From JACDBD01 sp050743385 (GTDB lineage: Bacteria > Actinomycetota > Acidimicrobiia > IMCC26256 > JACDBD01), in contig JBOGFJ010000255.1 in NCBI GenBank assembly GCA_050743385.1, forward strand, positions 1 to 19,463: a stretch of 19,463 bases of DNA. The letters are read 5' to 3'. A program made the translations under genes and the position numbers. The number at the start of each line of letters is the position of its first letter. Position 1 is the stretch's first letter. Positions 7,034-14,388 of this stretch are shown in pieces. Below the pieces are notes generated by a model that saw nothing but the letters and a program-made list of their open reading frames with translations, had not been told where the DNA came from and searched no databases.

Positions 7034-8488
7034 CTAGCCTTCGACGATCGCGGAAACGAAGCGCTCGAGCTGGCGCAAGTTGCGGCACTCGAACACACCG
7101 TCGCAGTAGATGCCGTAGTCGGAGACGATCGAGTCACCCGTGTCCCAGTAGCCGCGTGGCTCCGGGTTCAGCCAGTAGACGTGCCGGGCTCGTTGCGCCA
7201 GCTCCTTCACGATCCCGTTCTGCGACGCGTGGTAGTTGTTCCGGGCGTCGCCGAGCAGGATGATCGACGTCTTGGGTGTGATCTCCGTGAGGTGCCGCTC
7301 GCGAAAGACCTCGAGCGCATGGCCGTAGTCGGAGTGACCGTCGACCCATACGACGTCCGCCTCGGTGTTGACACGACCGATCGCCTCGCTGATGTCGTCG
7401 GACTCCTGGAAGAAGCGGGTGACCTCGTCGATCCCGTCGATGAACACCCACGACCGCACCTTGGAGAACTGACTCGCCATCGCGTAGACGAACTGGAGCG
7501 TGAACCGGGCGAAGCTCGCCACCGAGCCCGAGATGTCGGCAACGACCATGATCTCGGGCCGTGACGGCCGCGGGTGGCGGAATTTCGGCTCGGCCGGCAC
7601 GCCGCCGTAACTCAGCGAGTGGCGCACGGTCGACCGAAAGTCGAGGTGACCACGGTTCTTGCGCTTGCGGCGCTGCGCCAAGCGGGCGGCGAGCGCGCGG
7701 GTGAGGGGGTAGATGGCGCGCTGGAGGGCCTGCATCTCCTCCCGGGACGCGTGCATGAAGTCGACGTCCTCGGGGAGTGGCTTGCGCAGCGTGCGCGCCA
7801 TCGCCTCGACGCCTCGATCGGCGACGAGGCGGCGACGGATCTCGGCCTCCACCACCTCACGCAGCCGTCGCAGTCGTTCGTCGAACTCCTCGCGCTGGAG
7901 ACGCTCGGCCAGCGCGTCGTCCTCCGGGGGCCCGTCGCCCTGCTCCCGCGCCCGTCCCATCATCCGCGCCGCGAGCCCCTCGAGATCGAGTTGTCGCAGT
8001 GTGCGGTAGAGGTAGTAGGTGCCGCCGACGGGGCGACCCGGCTCCATGCCCGCGTACCGGCTCACGGCCATGCCGGCGAGGCGGCGCAACTCGTCCTCGT
8101 CGCCGTTCATGAGCGCGGCCAGGAGCATCTCCGCCAGCTCCTCGGGCGAGAGGTTGCCCGCAGCCCCGCCGCCTTCCATGGCCTGCATCTCGGCCCATGC
8201 GTCGGCATCGGCGTCGTCGCCCCCGGTACCCGGGGCGTAGAGCGAGAAGTACACGTCGAACACGGTTTCGAACGCGCGCCAGTGGTGATGGTGCTTGACG
8301 AGCGTGGCGCCGAGCGCGGCCTTGAACGTGTCGCGGTCGGCGAGCTCGACGTGCTCCACCGCCCGCATGGCGTCGAGGTTCTCGGTCATCGACACCGGGA
8401 GCCCGGCGGCGCGCAGCTCGTGGACGAAGCCCTGGAGCACGTCGAGCATCGACGGGCGAGGGTCAGCGGCGGCGACGGGCGTGCTCAC
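7034..8488 (-). CDS. CoxE-like von Willebrand factor A domain protein
   Basis: 484 residues from a GTG at 8486-8488, two bases after the moxR stop; an ATG 13 codons inside (8447-8449) is the alternative. The N-terminal helical part (about 15-300) includes LVKHHHHWRAFETVFDVYFS and ends in a basic stretch AQRRKRKNRG (271-280), then DFRSTVRHSLSYGGVP, a pattern seen in CoxE-type proteins. The VWA domain follows with the metal-ion-dependent adhesion site DISGS (318-322) in IMVVADISGSVASF, and later IILLGDARNNYH. VWA proteins of this type work with MoxR AAA+ ATPases as chaperone pairs that mature or remodel enzymes. There is no transmembrane segment, so it is cytosolic. The client cannot be told from the sequence. 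Confidence 0.9.
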   Translation of the reverse strand: MSTPVAAADPRPSMLDVLQGFVHELRAAGLPVSMTENLDAMRAVEHVELADRDTFKAALGATLVKHHHHWRAFETVFDVYFSLYAPGTGGDDADADAWAEMQAMEGGGAAGNLSPEELAEMLLAALMNGDEDELRRLAGMAVSRYAGMEPGRPVGGTYYLYRTLRQLDLEGLAARMMGRAREQGDGPPEDDALAERLQREEFDERLRRLREVVEAEIRRRLVADRGVEAMARTLRKPLPEDVDFMHASREEMQALQRAIYPLTRALAARLAQRRKRKNRGHLDFRSTVRHSLSYGGVPAEPKFRHPRPSRPEIMVVADISGSVASFARFTLQFVYAMASQFSKVRSWVFIDGIDEVTRFFQESDDISEAIGRVNTEADVVWVDGHSDYGHALEVFRERHLTEITPKTSIILLGDARNNYHASQNGIVKELAQRARHVYWLNPEPRGYWDTGDSIVSDYGIYCDGVFECRNLRQLERFVSAIVEG

Positions 8489-8490
8489 GC

Positions 8491-9381
8491 TCAGGTCGAC
8501 TTGACCGCGGGCGTCGCGCTCGTCTCCAGCTCCTTGCGTGCCTTGGCGATGTCGGACTGGTACTTCAGGAGCACGTGGAGCGTCTCGCTGATCACCTCGG
8601 GATCGATCTCGCTCTTCCCCAGGTAGAGCAGGGTGCGTGCCCAGTCGATGGTCTCCGAGATCGACGGTGCTTTCTTGAGCTCGAGCTGACGGATCGAGCG
8701 CACGACCGCCGCCACCTGCCCCGCGAGCTCCTCGTCGATCTCGGGCACGCGCACCCGAACGATCTCCTTCTCGCGCTCCAGGTCGGGATAGTCGACGTGG
8801 AGGTAGAGGCAGCGACGCTTGAGCGCCTCCGACAACTCGCGGGTGTTGTTCGACGTGAGGATCACGATCGGTCGCTGGGCACCGACGATCGTGCCGAGCT
8901 CGGGAATCGACACCTGGAAGTCGGACAGCACCTCGAGCAGGAGCGCCTCGGTCTCGATCTCGACCCGATCGACCTCGTCGACGAGCAGCACGATCGGCTC
9001 CTCGGCGCGGATCGCCTCCAGCAACGGCCGGGTGAGCAGGAACGGCTCGGAGAAGATGTCGGCCTCGACATCGGCCCAACTCGTCTCGTGCTCGCGGTCG
9101 GCCTGGATGCGCAGGAGCTGCTTCTTGTAGTTCCACTCGTAGAGCGCCTTCGACTCGTCGAGGCCCTCGTAGCACTGGAGCCGGATCAGGCGCGAGCCGG
9201 TCGTCTCGGCAACCGCCTTGGCGAGCTCGGTCTTGCCGACGCCCGCGGGCCCCTCGACCAGCACCGGCTTCTCGAGGCGGTCGGCGAGGTACACGACACC
9301 CGCGATGTTGGCGTCGGCGAGGTAGTCGGCCTTGCGCAGGCTGTCGATGACCTCGGGGACGGACGAGAAACGCTCTCCCAT
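8491..9381 (-). CDS. MoxR-family AAA+ ATPase
   Basis: 296 residues, normal for MoxR ATPases. Walker A is GPAGVGKT (44-51), Walker B is VLLVDEVD (131-138), sensor 1 is ILTSNNTREL (174-183), and an arginine-finger-like ALKRRCL follows at 186-192. The MoxR-type segment LIRLQCYEGLDESKALYEW (65-83) is clear. It hydrolyses ATP to remodel or activate a client, usually with the VWA protein encoded next to it. The ATG lies immediately after the proA stop codon with no spacer, so it is likely translated from the proA message; vwa follows after two bases. The linkage proA-moxR-vwa does not imply a role in proline synthesis. Confidence 0.93.
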   Translation of the reverse strand: MGERFSSVPEVIDSLRKADYLADANIAGVVYLADRLEKPVLVEGPAGVGKTELAKAVAETTGSRLIRLQCYEGLDESKALYEWNYKKQLLRIQADREHETSWADVEADIFSEPFLLTRPLLEAIRAEEPIVLLVDEVDRVEIETEALLLEVLSDFQVSIPELGTIVGAQRPIVILTSNNTRELSEALKRRCLYLHVDYPDLEREKEIVRVRVPEIDEELAGQVAAVVRSIRQLELKKAPSISETIDWARTLLYLGKSEIDPEVISETLHVLLKYQSDIAKARKELETSATPAVKST

Positions 9382-10638
9382 CTAGTCGACCACCTGACCG
9401 TCGCCCCAGACGACGTACTTGTAGGACGTGAGCTCGCGCAGGCCCATGGGACCGCGGGCATGGAGCTTCTGCGTCGAGATGCCGATCTCGGCACCGAATC
9501 CGAACTGCTCGCCGTCAGTGAAGCGCGTGGACGCGTTCACGATCACGACCGCGGCGTCGACCTCGCCGGTGAACCGACGGGCAGCGTCGAGGTCGTGGGT
9601 GAGGATCGCCTCGGTATGGCCCGTTCCGAAGCGGTTGACGTGGTCGATGGCGGCGTCGAGAGACGGCGCCACTGCGACCGTGAGCTTGAGCGCCAAGAAC
9701 TCGCGCCCGAAGTCGTCGTCGGACGCCTCTCCCATCTCGGGCCACCGGCGCTGAGCGCCGGCGTCGCCGAGGAGCTCGACGCCCCGTGCCGCGAGCGCGG
9801 CGCACACGCGCGGGAGGAAGGCGTCGGCGACTCCCTCGTGCACGACGAGCGACTCGGCCGCGTTGCAGACGCTCGTGCGTTGGGTCTTGGCGTTGACCAC
9901 GATGTCGAGCGCTTCGTCGAGGTCGGCGGCGGCGTCGACGTAGACGTGACAGTTGCCGTCGCCGTCGATGACGACCGGCACCGTGGCGTTCTCGCGGATC
10001 GACTGGATCAGCGCGGGACCGCCGCGCGGGATGAGGCAGTCGACGAACTCGGTCAGCTGCATGACCTCGATGGCGGTCTCGTGCGACACGTCGTCGACGA
10101 GGATCATCGAGTCTTCGGGGAGGCCGACCTTGGCCGCGCTCTCCCGGAGCACTCCGGCGATGGCCGTGTTCGAGCGGAGGGCACTGCCGGAACCGCGCAG
10201 CAGGGCGGCATTTCCCGACTTCAGGCAGAGGCTGGCGGCGTCGCTCGTGACGTTGGGTCGGTTCTCGTAGATGATCGCGATCACGCCGAGCGGGACCCGC
10301 ACGCGCCGGATCTCGATACCGCTGGGGCGGCGCCATCCGTCGAGGACGTCACCGACGGGATCGGGCAGCGCCGCCACCATGCGCAGCCCCTCGGCCATCC
10401 CGTCGAGGCGGGCGTCGGTGAGACGGAGCCGATCGCGCGGCCCGGCGTCCATGCCCGCCCGTTCGGCCGCCTCCAGGTCGCCGGCATTGGCCGTGAGGAT
10501 CTCGGGGGCCCGGTCGACGAGCAGCTCGGCGGCGGTCAGGAGCGCCTCGTTCTTCTCCCCCGTCGAAGCGGTGGCGAGGCGGCGCGACGCCGCCCGGGCG
10601 CGCCGGCCGAGCTCGAGGACCGGTGTGGAACGGGACAT
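9382..10638 (-). CDS. proA: Gamma-glutamyl phosphate reductase
   Basis: 418 residues, the family's usual length. ProA reduces gamma-glutamyl phosphate with NADPH to glutamate-5-semialdehyde, the second step of proline synthesis. IIYENRPNVTSDAASLCLKS (122-141), LLRGGSA-like GSGSAL, GDGNCHVYVD (226-235) and the catalytic Cys258 in KTQRTSVCNAAESLV are visible. The C-terminus LTSYKYVVWGDGQVV is canonical. The ATG at 10636-10638 has no Shine-Dalgarno but a TACACT hexamer 9 bases upstream. Unlike the usual adjacent proB-proA, 327 non-coding bases separate the two genes here. Confidence 0.97.
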   Translation of the reverse strand: MSRSTPVLELGRRARAASRRLATASTGEKNEALLTAAELLVDRAPEILTANAGDLEAAERAGMDAGPRDRLRLTDARLDGMAEGLRMVAALPDPVGDVLDGWRRPSGIEIRRVRVPLGVIAIIYENRPNVTSDAASLCLKSGNAALLRGSGSALRSNTAIAGVLRESAAKVGLPEDSMILVDDVSHETAIEVMQLTEFVDCLIPRGGPALIQSIRENATVPVVIDGDGNCHVYVDAAADLDEALDIVVNAKTQRTSVCNAAESLVVHEGVADAFLPRVCAALAARGVELLGDAGAQRRWPEMGEASDDDFGREFLALKLTVAVAPSLDAAIDHVNRFGTGHTEAILTHDLDAARRFTGEVDAAVVIVNASTRFTDGEQFGFGAEIGISTQKLHARGPMGLRELTSYKYVVWGDGQVVD

Positions 10639-10965
10639 CGCCAGGCGAGTGTACCCGGGGCTCTTGACCGCCCGGTCTAGTTGTTCGCGCCCCTCGCCAC
10701 GCGTCGGGGGCGACGGGCCCGAACGCGAACTCGGGGGGGCAGTGGGGCTGGGTTTCGCGCGGGCGGCGACGGCAGAGCCGTCGTGCCTGCGAGGCGGTTC
10801 CCCGACCTCACTGCGCCCCCCGCTCCTCGCCGGCCGTATCGAGGCCCTCGTTGCCGAGGGCCCTCCCCCCGTCGGCCGGCGACGAGGACCAGGTCACGCA
10901 AAGTGTGAAGGTGGGTAGTGTGACGGACGGCACAGGCCGGCGCAAGAGGGAGTTCGAGGGGGCAG
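10639..10965. other. proB-proA intergenic region with nested inverted repeats, no convincing gene
   Basis: 327 bases without a gene I can support. The main structure is at 10827-10882: outer arms TCGCCGGCC (10827-10835) and GGCCGGCGA (10874-10882) enclose a perfect 8-base stem GGCCCTCG (10843-10850)/CGAGGGCC (10855-10862), whose loop reads GCAA, a GNRA tetraloop, on the minus (proB-proA sense) strand. A second hairpin, CGACGGC-AGA-GCCGTCG, is at 10767-10783. AGTGTGA occurs twice in direct orientation (10902-10908 and 10917-10923). No T-rich tract follows either hairpin, so a classic intrinsic terminator is not shown. The open frames here are Arg/Pro-rich and have no features of a protein. Confidence 0.6.
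10648..10653 (-). promoter_or_regulatory. Candidate -10 element for proA-moxR-vwa
   Basis: TACACT on the minus strand, 9 bases before the proA ATG. A short palindrome GACCG-CC-CGGTC lies at 10666-10677, just where the -35 region would be, and could be an operator; it is short enough to occur by chance. Confidence 0.38.
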
Positions 10966-12051
10966 CTAAGGAAGCACCACCAGGTCGTCGCGGTGGATGA
11001 CCTCGTCGGGGGTGCCCTCGGGCAGGTCGCGCGTGCGCCGCCCGGCGACCGCTCGCAGGGCCTCGGCCGACAGCCGCACCAGTCCCTTGGCGAAGGGCCG
11101 GCCGGCTTCGTCGACGACCTCCACCGCCTCGTCCGGGGCGAACGCACCCTCGACCTCGGTCACGCCGGCAGGCAGCAGCGACCGCCCGTCGTGGCGCAGC
11201 GCCCGCTCGGCGCCCGCGTCCACCGTCACGCGACCGCCCGCACCCTGGGCGAAGGCGATCCAGAGCTTGCGGCTCGGGAGGCGAGTCGACCGCGGACGAA
11301 CCGCGGTGCCGACCGCGTCGCCCTGCAGCGCGCCGACCACCACCCCGGGCTCGTCGGCAGCCGCGATCACGGCTCGCACACCCGACCAGGCCGCGATCTT
11401 CGCCGCCGCCAGCTTGCTCGCCATTCCGCCGCTGCCCCGAGCGGTGCCCGACCCGCCGGCGACGGATTCGAGCGCGGCGTCGACTTCGGCGATCTCCTCG
11501 ATGAGTGATGCTTCGCTGTCGAGTCGGGGGTCGGCGGTGAAGAGCCCGGGCGTGTCGGTGAGCATGACGAGAACGTCGGCGCCGACGAGATGCGAGACGA
11601 GCGCGGCCAGCCGGTCGTTGTCGCCATAGCGGATCTCGTCGTCCGCGATCGTGTCGTTCTCGTTGACCACCGGCACGACGCCCAGGCCGAGCAGCCGCCC
11701 GAGTGTCTCGCGTGCGTGCAGGTACTGGGCGCGCTGCACGAAGTCGTGCGGCGTGAGCAGCACCTGTCCGGCGACGAGGTCGTGCTGCGCCAGGATCGCC
11801 CCGATGCGCTCCATGAGCCGGGGCTGTCCGACGGCGGCGATCGCCTGGAGCACGCCGACGTCGGAGGGACGCGCGTGCAGACCGAGCGCAGGCAGACCGG
11901 CGGCTATGGCACCGGAGCACACGAGCACCACCGCGTGACCGTCAGCGCGGGCGGCGGCAACGTCGCCGCAGAGCTTCAGAACCGCGGCGTCGTCGAGCTC
12001 GCCGGTCGCCGTCGTGATGGACGACGTGCCCACTTTCACGACGGCGATCAC
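10966..12051 (-). CDS. proB: Glutamate 5-kinase
   Basis: 361 residues from a GTG at 12049-12051, four bases after the obgE stop. ProB phosphorylates glutamate in the first, feedback-regulated step of proline synthesis. The amino-acid kinase domain fills about 1-260: VVKVGTSSIT at the start, LVCSGAIAAGLPALGL, the NENDTIADDEIRYGDNDRL substrate region, and MLTDTPGLFTADPR, followed by GTARGSGGMASKLAAAK. A PUA domain follows (about 273-355: GRVTVDAGAERALRHDGRSLLPAGV onwards). The GTG is chosen because it places MIAVVKVGTSS at the canonical N-terminus; upstream sequence in the frame is obgE coding. Tight spacing indicates an obgE-proB operon. Confidence 0.96.
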   Translation of the reverse strand: MIAVVKVGTSSITTATGELDDAAVLKLCGDVAAARADGHAVVLVCSGAIAAGLPALGLHARPSDVGVLQAIAAVGQPRLMERIGAILAQHDLVAGQVLLTPHDFVQRAQYLHARETLGRLLGLGVVPVVNENDTIADDEIRYGDNDRLAALVSHLVGADVLVMLTDTPGLFTADPRLDSEASLIEEIAEVDAALESVAGGSGTARGSGGMASKLAAAKIAAWSGVRAVIAAADEPGVVVGALQGDAVGTAVRPRSTRLPSRKLWIAFAQGAGGRVTVDAGAERALRHDGRSLLPAGVTEVEGAFAPDEAVEVVDEAGRPFAKGLVRLSAEALRAVAGRRTRDLPEGTPDEVIHRDDLVVLP

Positions 12052-12055
12052 GGCG

Positions 12056-13291
12056 TCACCCGAGCCCTTCGACGTATTCGAGCTCGACGGGCCCGACGCG
12101 CACGAGGTCGCCCTCGCGCGCGCCGGCGCGGGCCAGCGCCCGCTCCACGCCCATGCGCCGGAACCGGTCCTGCACGTACGCGATCGCTTCGGCATTGGTC
12201 AGGTCGGCCATCGCGACGACCCGCTCGGCGGCCTGCCCGCGTACCCGCCAGGCGCCGTCGCCGTCGCGCACGACCGAGAAACCCTGTTCGCTCGGGCGGT
12301 GGACGACGAAGGGCTCGGCCACCGGCTCGGACGCGCGCGCGTCGGCGATCATCGTGACCAGGGCGCCGAGGAAGCTGTCGAGGCCCTCGCGGGTCACCGC
12401 CGAGATCCGGCGGCCGTCGAACTCGTACGCGGCGACGTCCGATTTCGTGCCCACGACGAGCCGGGGTCGGTCGAGAAGGTCGGGCTGGTAGCGCCGCAGC
12501 TCGCCCAGCAGCACTCGTTCCTGCTCCTCCGGCGCCCGCCCTTCCATGCTGGCGAGATCGAGCAGCACGACCAGCACTCGCGCCCGCTCGACATGGCGGA
12601 GGAACCGCTGGCCGAGACCCTTCCCCTCGGCTGCTCCTTCGATCAGCCCGGGGATGTCGGCGAGCACGAACTCGTGCTCGTGGAACCGCACCACGCCGAG
12701 ATGGGGTTCCAGGGTCGTGAACGGGTAGCCGGCGACCTTGGGCTTCGCCGCGCTCACGGCGGAGATCAACGTCGACTTGCCCGCGTTCGGGAATCCGACG
12801 AGGGCGGCGTCCGCCATGAGCTTGAGCTCGAGGCGGAGCCAGTGCTCCTCGCCGTACTCGCCCTGCTCGGCAAAGCTGGGCGCGCGGCGCGCGTTCGAGA
12901 GGAAGCTCGCGTTCCCGCGCCCGCCCCGCCCCCCGTGGGCGGCGACGTAGCGGTCGCCGTGGCTGACGAGGTCGGCGAGCAGCTCACCGGACCGGGTCTT
13001 GACGACCGTGCCCTCGGGGACGGGCACGACGAGGTCGGAGCCGGTGGCACCGTGGCGACGGTTCCCGGCACCGTGCGTGCCCGCCTTCGCCCGGCGGTGC
13101 GGATGGTCGCGGAAGGCGAGCAGGGAGGCGGCGTTGCGGTCGGCTTCCAGGATCACGTCTCCGCCCTTGCCACCGTCACCGCCGTCGGGCCCACCCCGCG
13201 GGACGTGGGCTTCACGCCGGAAGGAGATGGCGCCGGCGCCACCGTCGCCTCCCCGCAGGTTGACCTGCACTTCGTCGACGAACTGGCTCAC
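12056..13291 (-). CDS. obgE: GTPase ObgE/CgtA, ribosome assembly
   Basis: 411 residues from a GTG at 13289-13291. Obg is an essential GTPase that binds the 50S subunit in assembly and links it to ppGpp and stress. The Gly-rich Obg fold is residues 1-158 (NLRGGDGGAGAISFRREAHV at 11-30). The G domain has G1 GFPNAGKS (166-173), G3 DIPG (212-215), G4 TKSD (282-285, in place of the common NKxD) and G5 SAV (297-299). A C-terminal OCT domain (about 327-406) is present, as in many actinobacteria and firmicutes. Normally obgE follows rpmA directly; here the AbiEi/DUF559 unit lies between them. A TATCCT hexamer 6 bases upstream may supply a private leaderless promoter. Confidence 0.97.
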   Translation of the reverse strand: MSQFVDEVQVNLRGGDGGAGAISFRREAHVPRGGPDGGDGGKGGDVILEADRNAASLLAFRDHPHRRAKAGTHGAGNRRHGATGSDLVVPVPEGTVVKTRSGELLADLVSHGDRYVAAHGGRGGRGNASFLSNARRAPSFAEQGEYGEEHWLRLELKLMADAALVGFPNAGKSTLISAVSAAKPKVAGYPFTTLEPHLGVVRFHEHEFVLADIPGLIEGAAEGKGLGQRFLRHVERARVLVVLLDLASMEGRAPEEQERVLLGELRRYQPDLLDRPRLVVGTKSDVAAYEFDGRRISAVTREGLDSFLGALVTMIADARASEPVAEPFVVHRPSEQGFSVVRDGDGAWRVRGQAAERVVAMADLTNAEAIAYVQDRFRRMGVERALARAGAREGDLVRVGPVELEYVEGLG

Positions 13292-13297
13292 GACTAG

Positions 13298-13303
13298 AGG
13301 ATA
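13298..13303 (-). promoter_or_regulatory. Candidate -10 element for obgE-proB
   Basis: TATCCT on the minus strand, 6 bases before the obgE GTG. It lies outside the repeat-bounded unit to its right, so obgE could be expressed even if the inserted unit blocks readthrough from rpmA. Confidence 0.42.
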
Positions 13304-13337
13304 CGGACCGAAGCCGCGAGTCCTCAGAAATTGCAGG

Positions 13338-13390
13338 TTTTCGTGTGCGGATGGGACCGCATCAGTCACCTCAGCACACGAAAAGTCGGG
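13338..13390 (+). repeat. Left copy of a 53-base direct repeat with internal dyad symmetry
   Basis: Matches 14336-14388 at 47 of 53 positions with no gaps. Outer arms TTTTCGTGTGC (13338-13348) and GCACACGAAAA (13374-13384) are perfect 11-base inverted repeats. An inner pair at 13353-13359/13363-13369 matches at 5 of 7 positions. The copy ends 40 bases before the ATG of the AbiEi/DUF559 gene. Confidence 0.93.
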
Positions 13391-13430
13391 AGGGACGTAA
13401 CTGTCGTACCCGGATGATTTCCTGTCGCGC

Positions 13431-14354
13431 ATGGACACACCGGACGCCCGCTTGGCGGTGGTCGCCGCCGGCCAACACGCCCTCGTGACGCGTGACCAAG
13501 CAAACCGAGCGGGCTTGAGTGATCGCATGATCCGGACCCGCCTCGCCGCCGGGCGGCTCCTCGCGCCCGCCCCCGGCGTGCTCCTCCTGCCGGGCGCGCC
13601 CCCGACCTGGAGGCAGCAGCTCCTGACCGCGTGCTTCGCCGGAGGAGCGAGCTGCATGGCATCACATCGGGCCGCGGCCGCGCTGCATGGGTTCGACGGG
13701 TTCCGGCCCGGCTTGCTGGAGGTGACCGTCGACAGGGCTCAGTACTACCGCCCAACCGGGATCGTCGTGCACACGACAGCCGACTTCGCCGTCGTCGACC
13801 GGGGCGCGGTCGACGGCATTCCCGTCACTACGCCGCTGCGCACACTGCTCGATCTCGGAGCCGTCGTCCACCGCCACCGGCTCGAGGACGCGCTCGACTC
13901 GGCAGAGCGAGACGGCCTGGTCGATCGAGAGCAACTGCGATCGGTGCTCGCGATCGTGCGTTGCCAGGGGCGGAACGGCGTCGGCCCACTGGCAGACGCG
14001 CTGGAGGACCGCAACGGCAATCAGCCCCGCAGCGTCCTCGAGCGCAGGATGCTGCGCTTGCTGGCGAAGCACGGGCTGCCGCGCCCGCTCTGCCAGTACC
14101 GAGTCATCCGCCCCGACGGGCAGCTCGCCGATCTCGATTTCGCGTACCCGGTGGAGATGATCGGGATCGAGGTAGACGGCCATGTCGGTCACGCGACGCG
14201 CCGCCAGCGCCGCAACGACAACCGTCGGTCGAATCAGGTGACGCTCGACGAGTGGCGCCTGCTGCGGTTCGACTTTACCGACGTCATGGAACGTCCGAGC
14301 TACGTCGCGGAGACCGTCCGCAAAGCGTTGGGACGTTTTCGTGAGCGCAAGTGA
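13431..14354 (+). CDS. AbiEi-type N-terminal domain fused to a DUF559 nuclease-like domain
   Basis: 307 residues. Residues about 5-90 resemble the AbiEi antitoxin-like winged-helix region: LVTRDQANRAGLSDRMIRTR, then RLLAPAPGVLLLPGAP and ASHRAAAALHGFDG. The middle contains IPVTTPLRTLLDLGAVV (130-146), usual in this group. The C-terminal part (about 200-300) fits DUF559, a Vsr/PD-(D/E)xK-related fold: ADLDFAYP (233-240), GIEVDGHVGH (245-254), a DN-RR segment, and WRLLRFDFTDV (275-285). Asp236, Glu247 and Asp249 are candidate metal ligands. Such proteins are common in actinobacteria, often without a partner toxin, and none is seen here. The ribosome binding site is weak; the ATG at 13431 starts the conserved region well. 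The last six codons and the stop lie in the right repeat. Confidence 0.88.
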   Translation: MDTPDARLAVVAAGQHALVTRDQANRAGLSDRMIRTRLAAGRLLAPAPGVLLLPGAPPTWRQQLLTACFAGGASCMASHRAAAALHGFDGFRPGLLEVTVDRAQYYRPTGIVVHTTADFAVVDRGAVDGIPVTTPLRTLLDLGAVVHRHRLEDALDSAERDGLVDREQLRSVLAIVRCQGRNGVGPLADALEDRNGNQPRSVLERRMLRLLAKHGLPRPLCQYRVIRPDGQLADLDFAYPVEMIGIEVDGHVGHATRRQRRNDNRRSNQVTLDEWRLLRFDFTDVMERPSYVAETVRKALGRFRERK

Positions 14355-14388
14355 CCGCATCGGTCACCTGAGCACACGAAAAGTCGGG
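14336..14388 (+). repeat. Right copy of the 53-base direct repeat with nested palindromes
   Basis: Same orientation as 13338-13390, differing at six positions. Outer arms TTTTCGTGAGC (14336-14346) and GCACACGAAAA (14372-14382) pair with one mismatch. Inside is a perfect 7-base stem GTGACCG (14351-14357)/CGGTCAC (14361-14367) around CAT. It contains the last codons and TGA of the AbiEi/DUF559 gene and ends one base before the rpmA stop. Confidence 0.93.

Larger units (their letters stand above)
13338..14388 (+). mobile_element. Putative repeat-bounded cassette carrying an AbiEi/DUF559 gene
   Basis: About 1.05 kb between and including two 53-base direct repeats. It holds a single plus-strand gene and sits between rpmA and obgE, genes that are otherwise adjacent in most bacteria and transcribed on the minus strand. 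The right end touches the rpmA stop codon (14389-14391). There is no transposase, recombinase or target-site duplication I can identify, so the mobile nature is inferred from position, repeat symmetry and the nuclease-like cargo. Confidence 0.5.

Noticed and set aside
8575..10680. 701-codon open frame on the plus strand
   Set aside because: Antisense shadow of moxR and proA, both of which show intact catalytic motifs; no domain is recognisable in it.
10681..10908. 75-codon plus-strand frame in the proB-proA gap
   Set aside because: Arg/Pro/Gly-rich with no ribosome binding site or motif, and it lies over the inverted repeats.
13338..13384. Repeat copies read as intrinsic terminators
   Set aside because: The outer arms pair TTTT with AAAA, so the transcript ends the stem with A on either strand and no U-tract follows. 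They may still impede transcription, but not by the standard signal.
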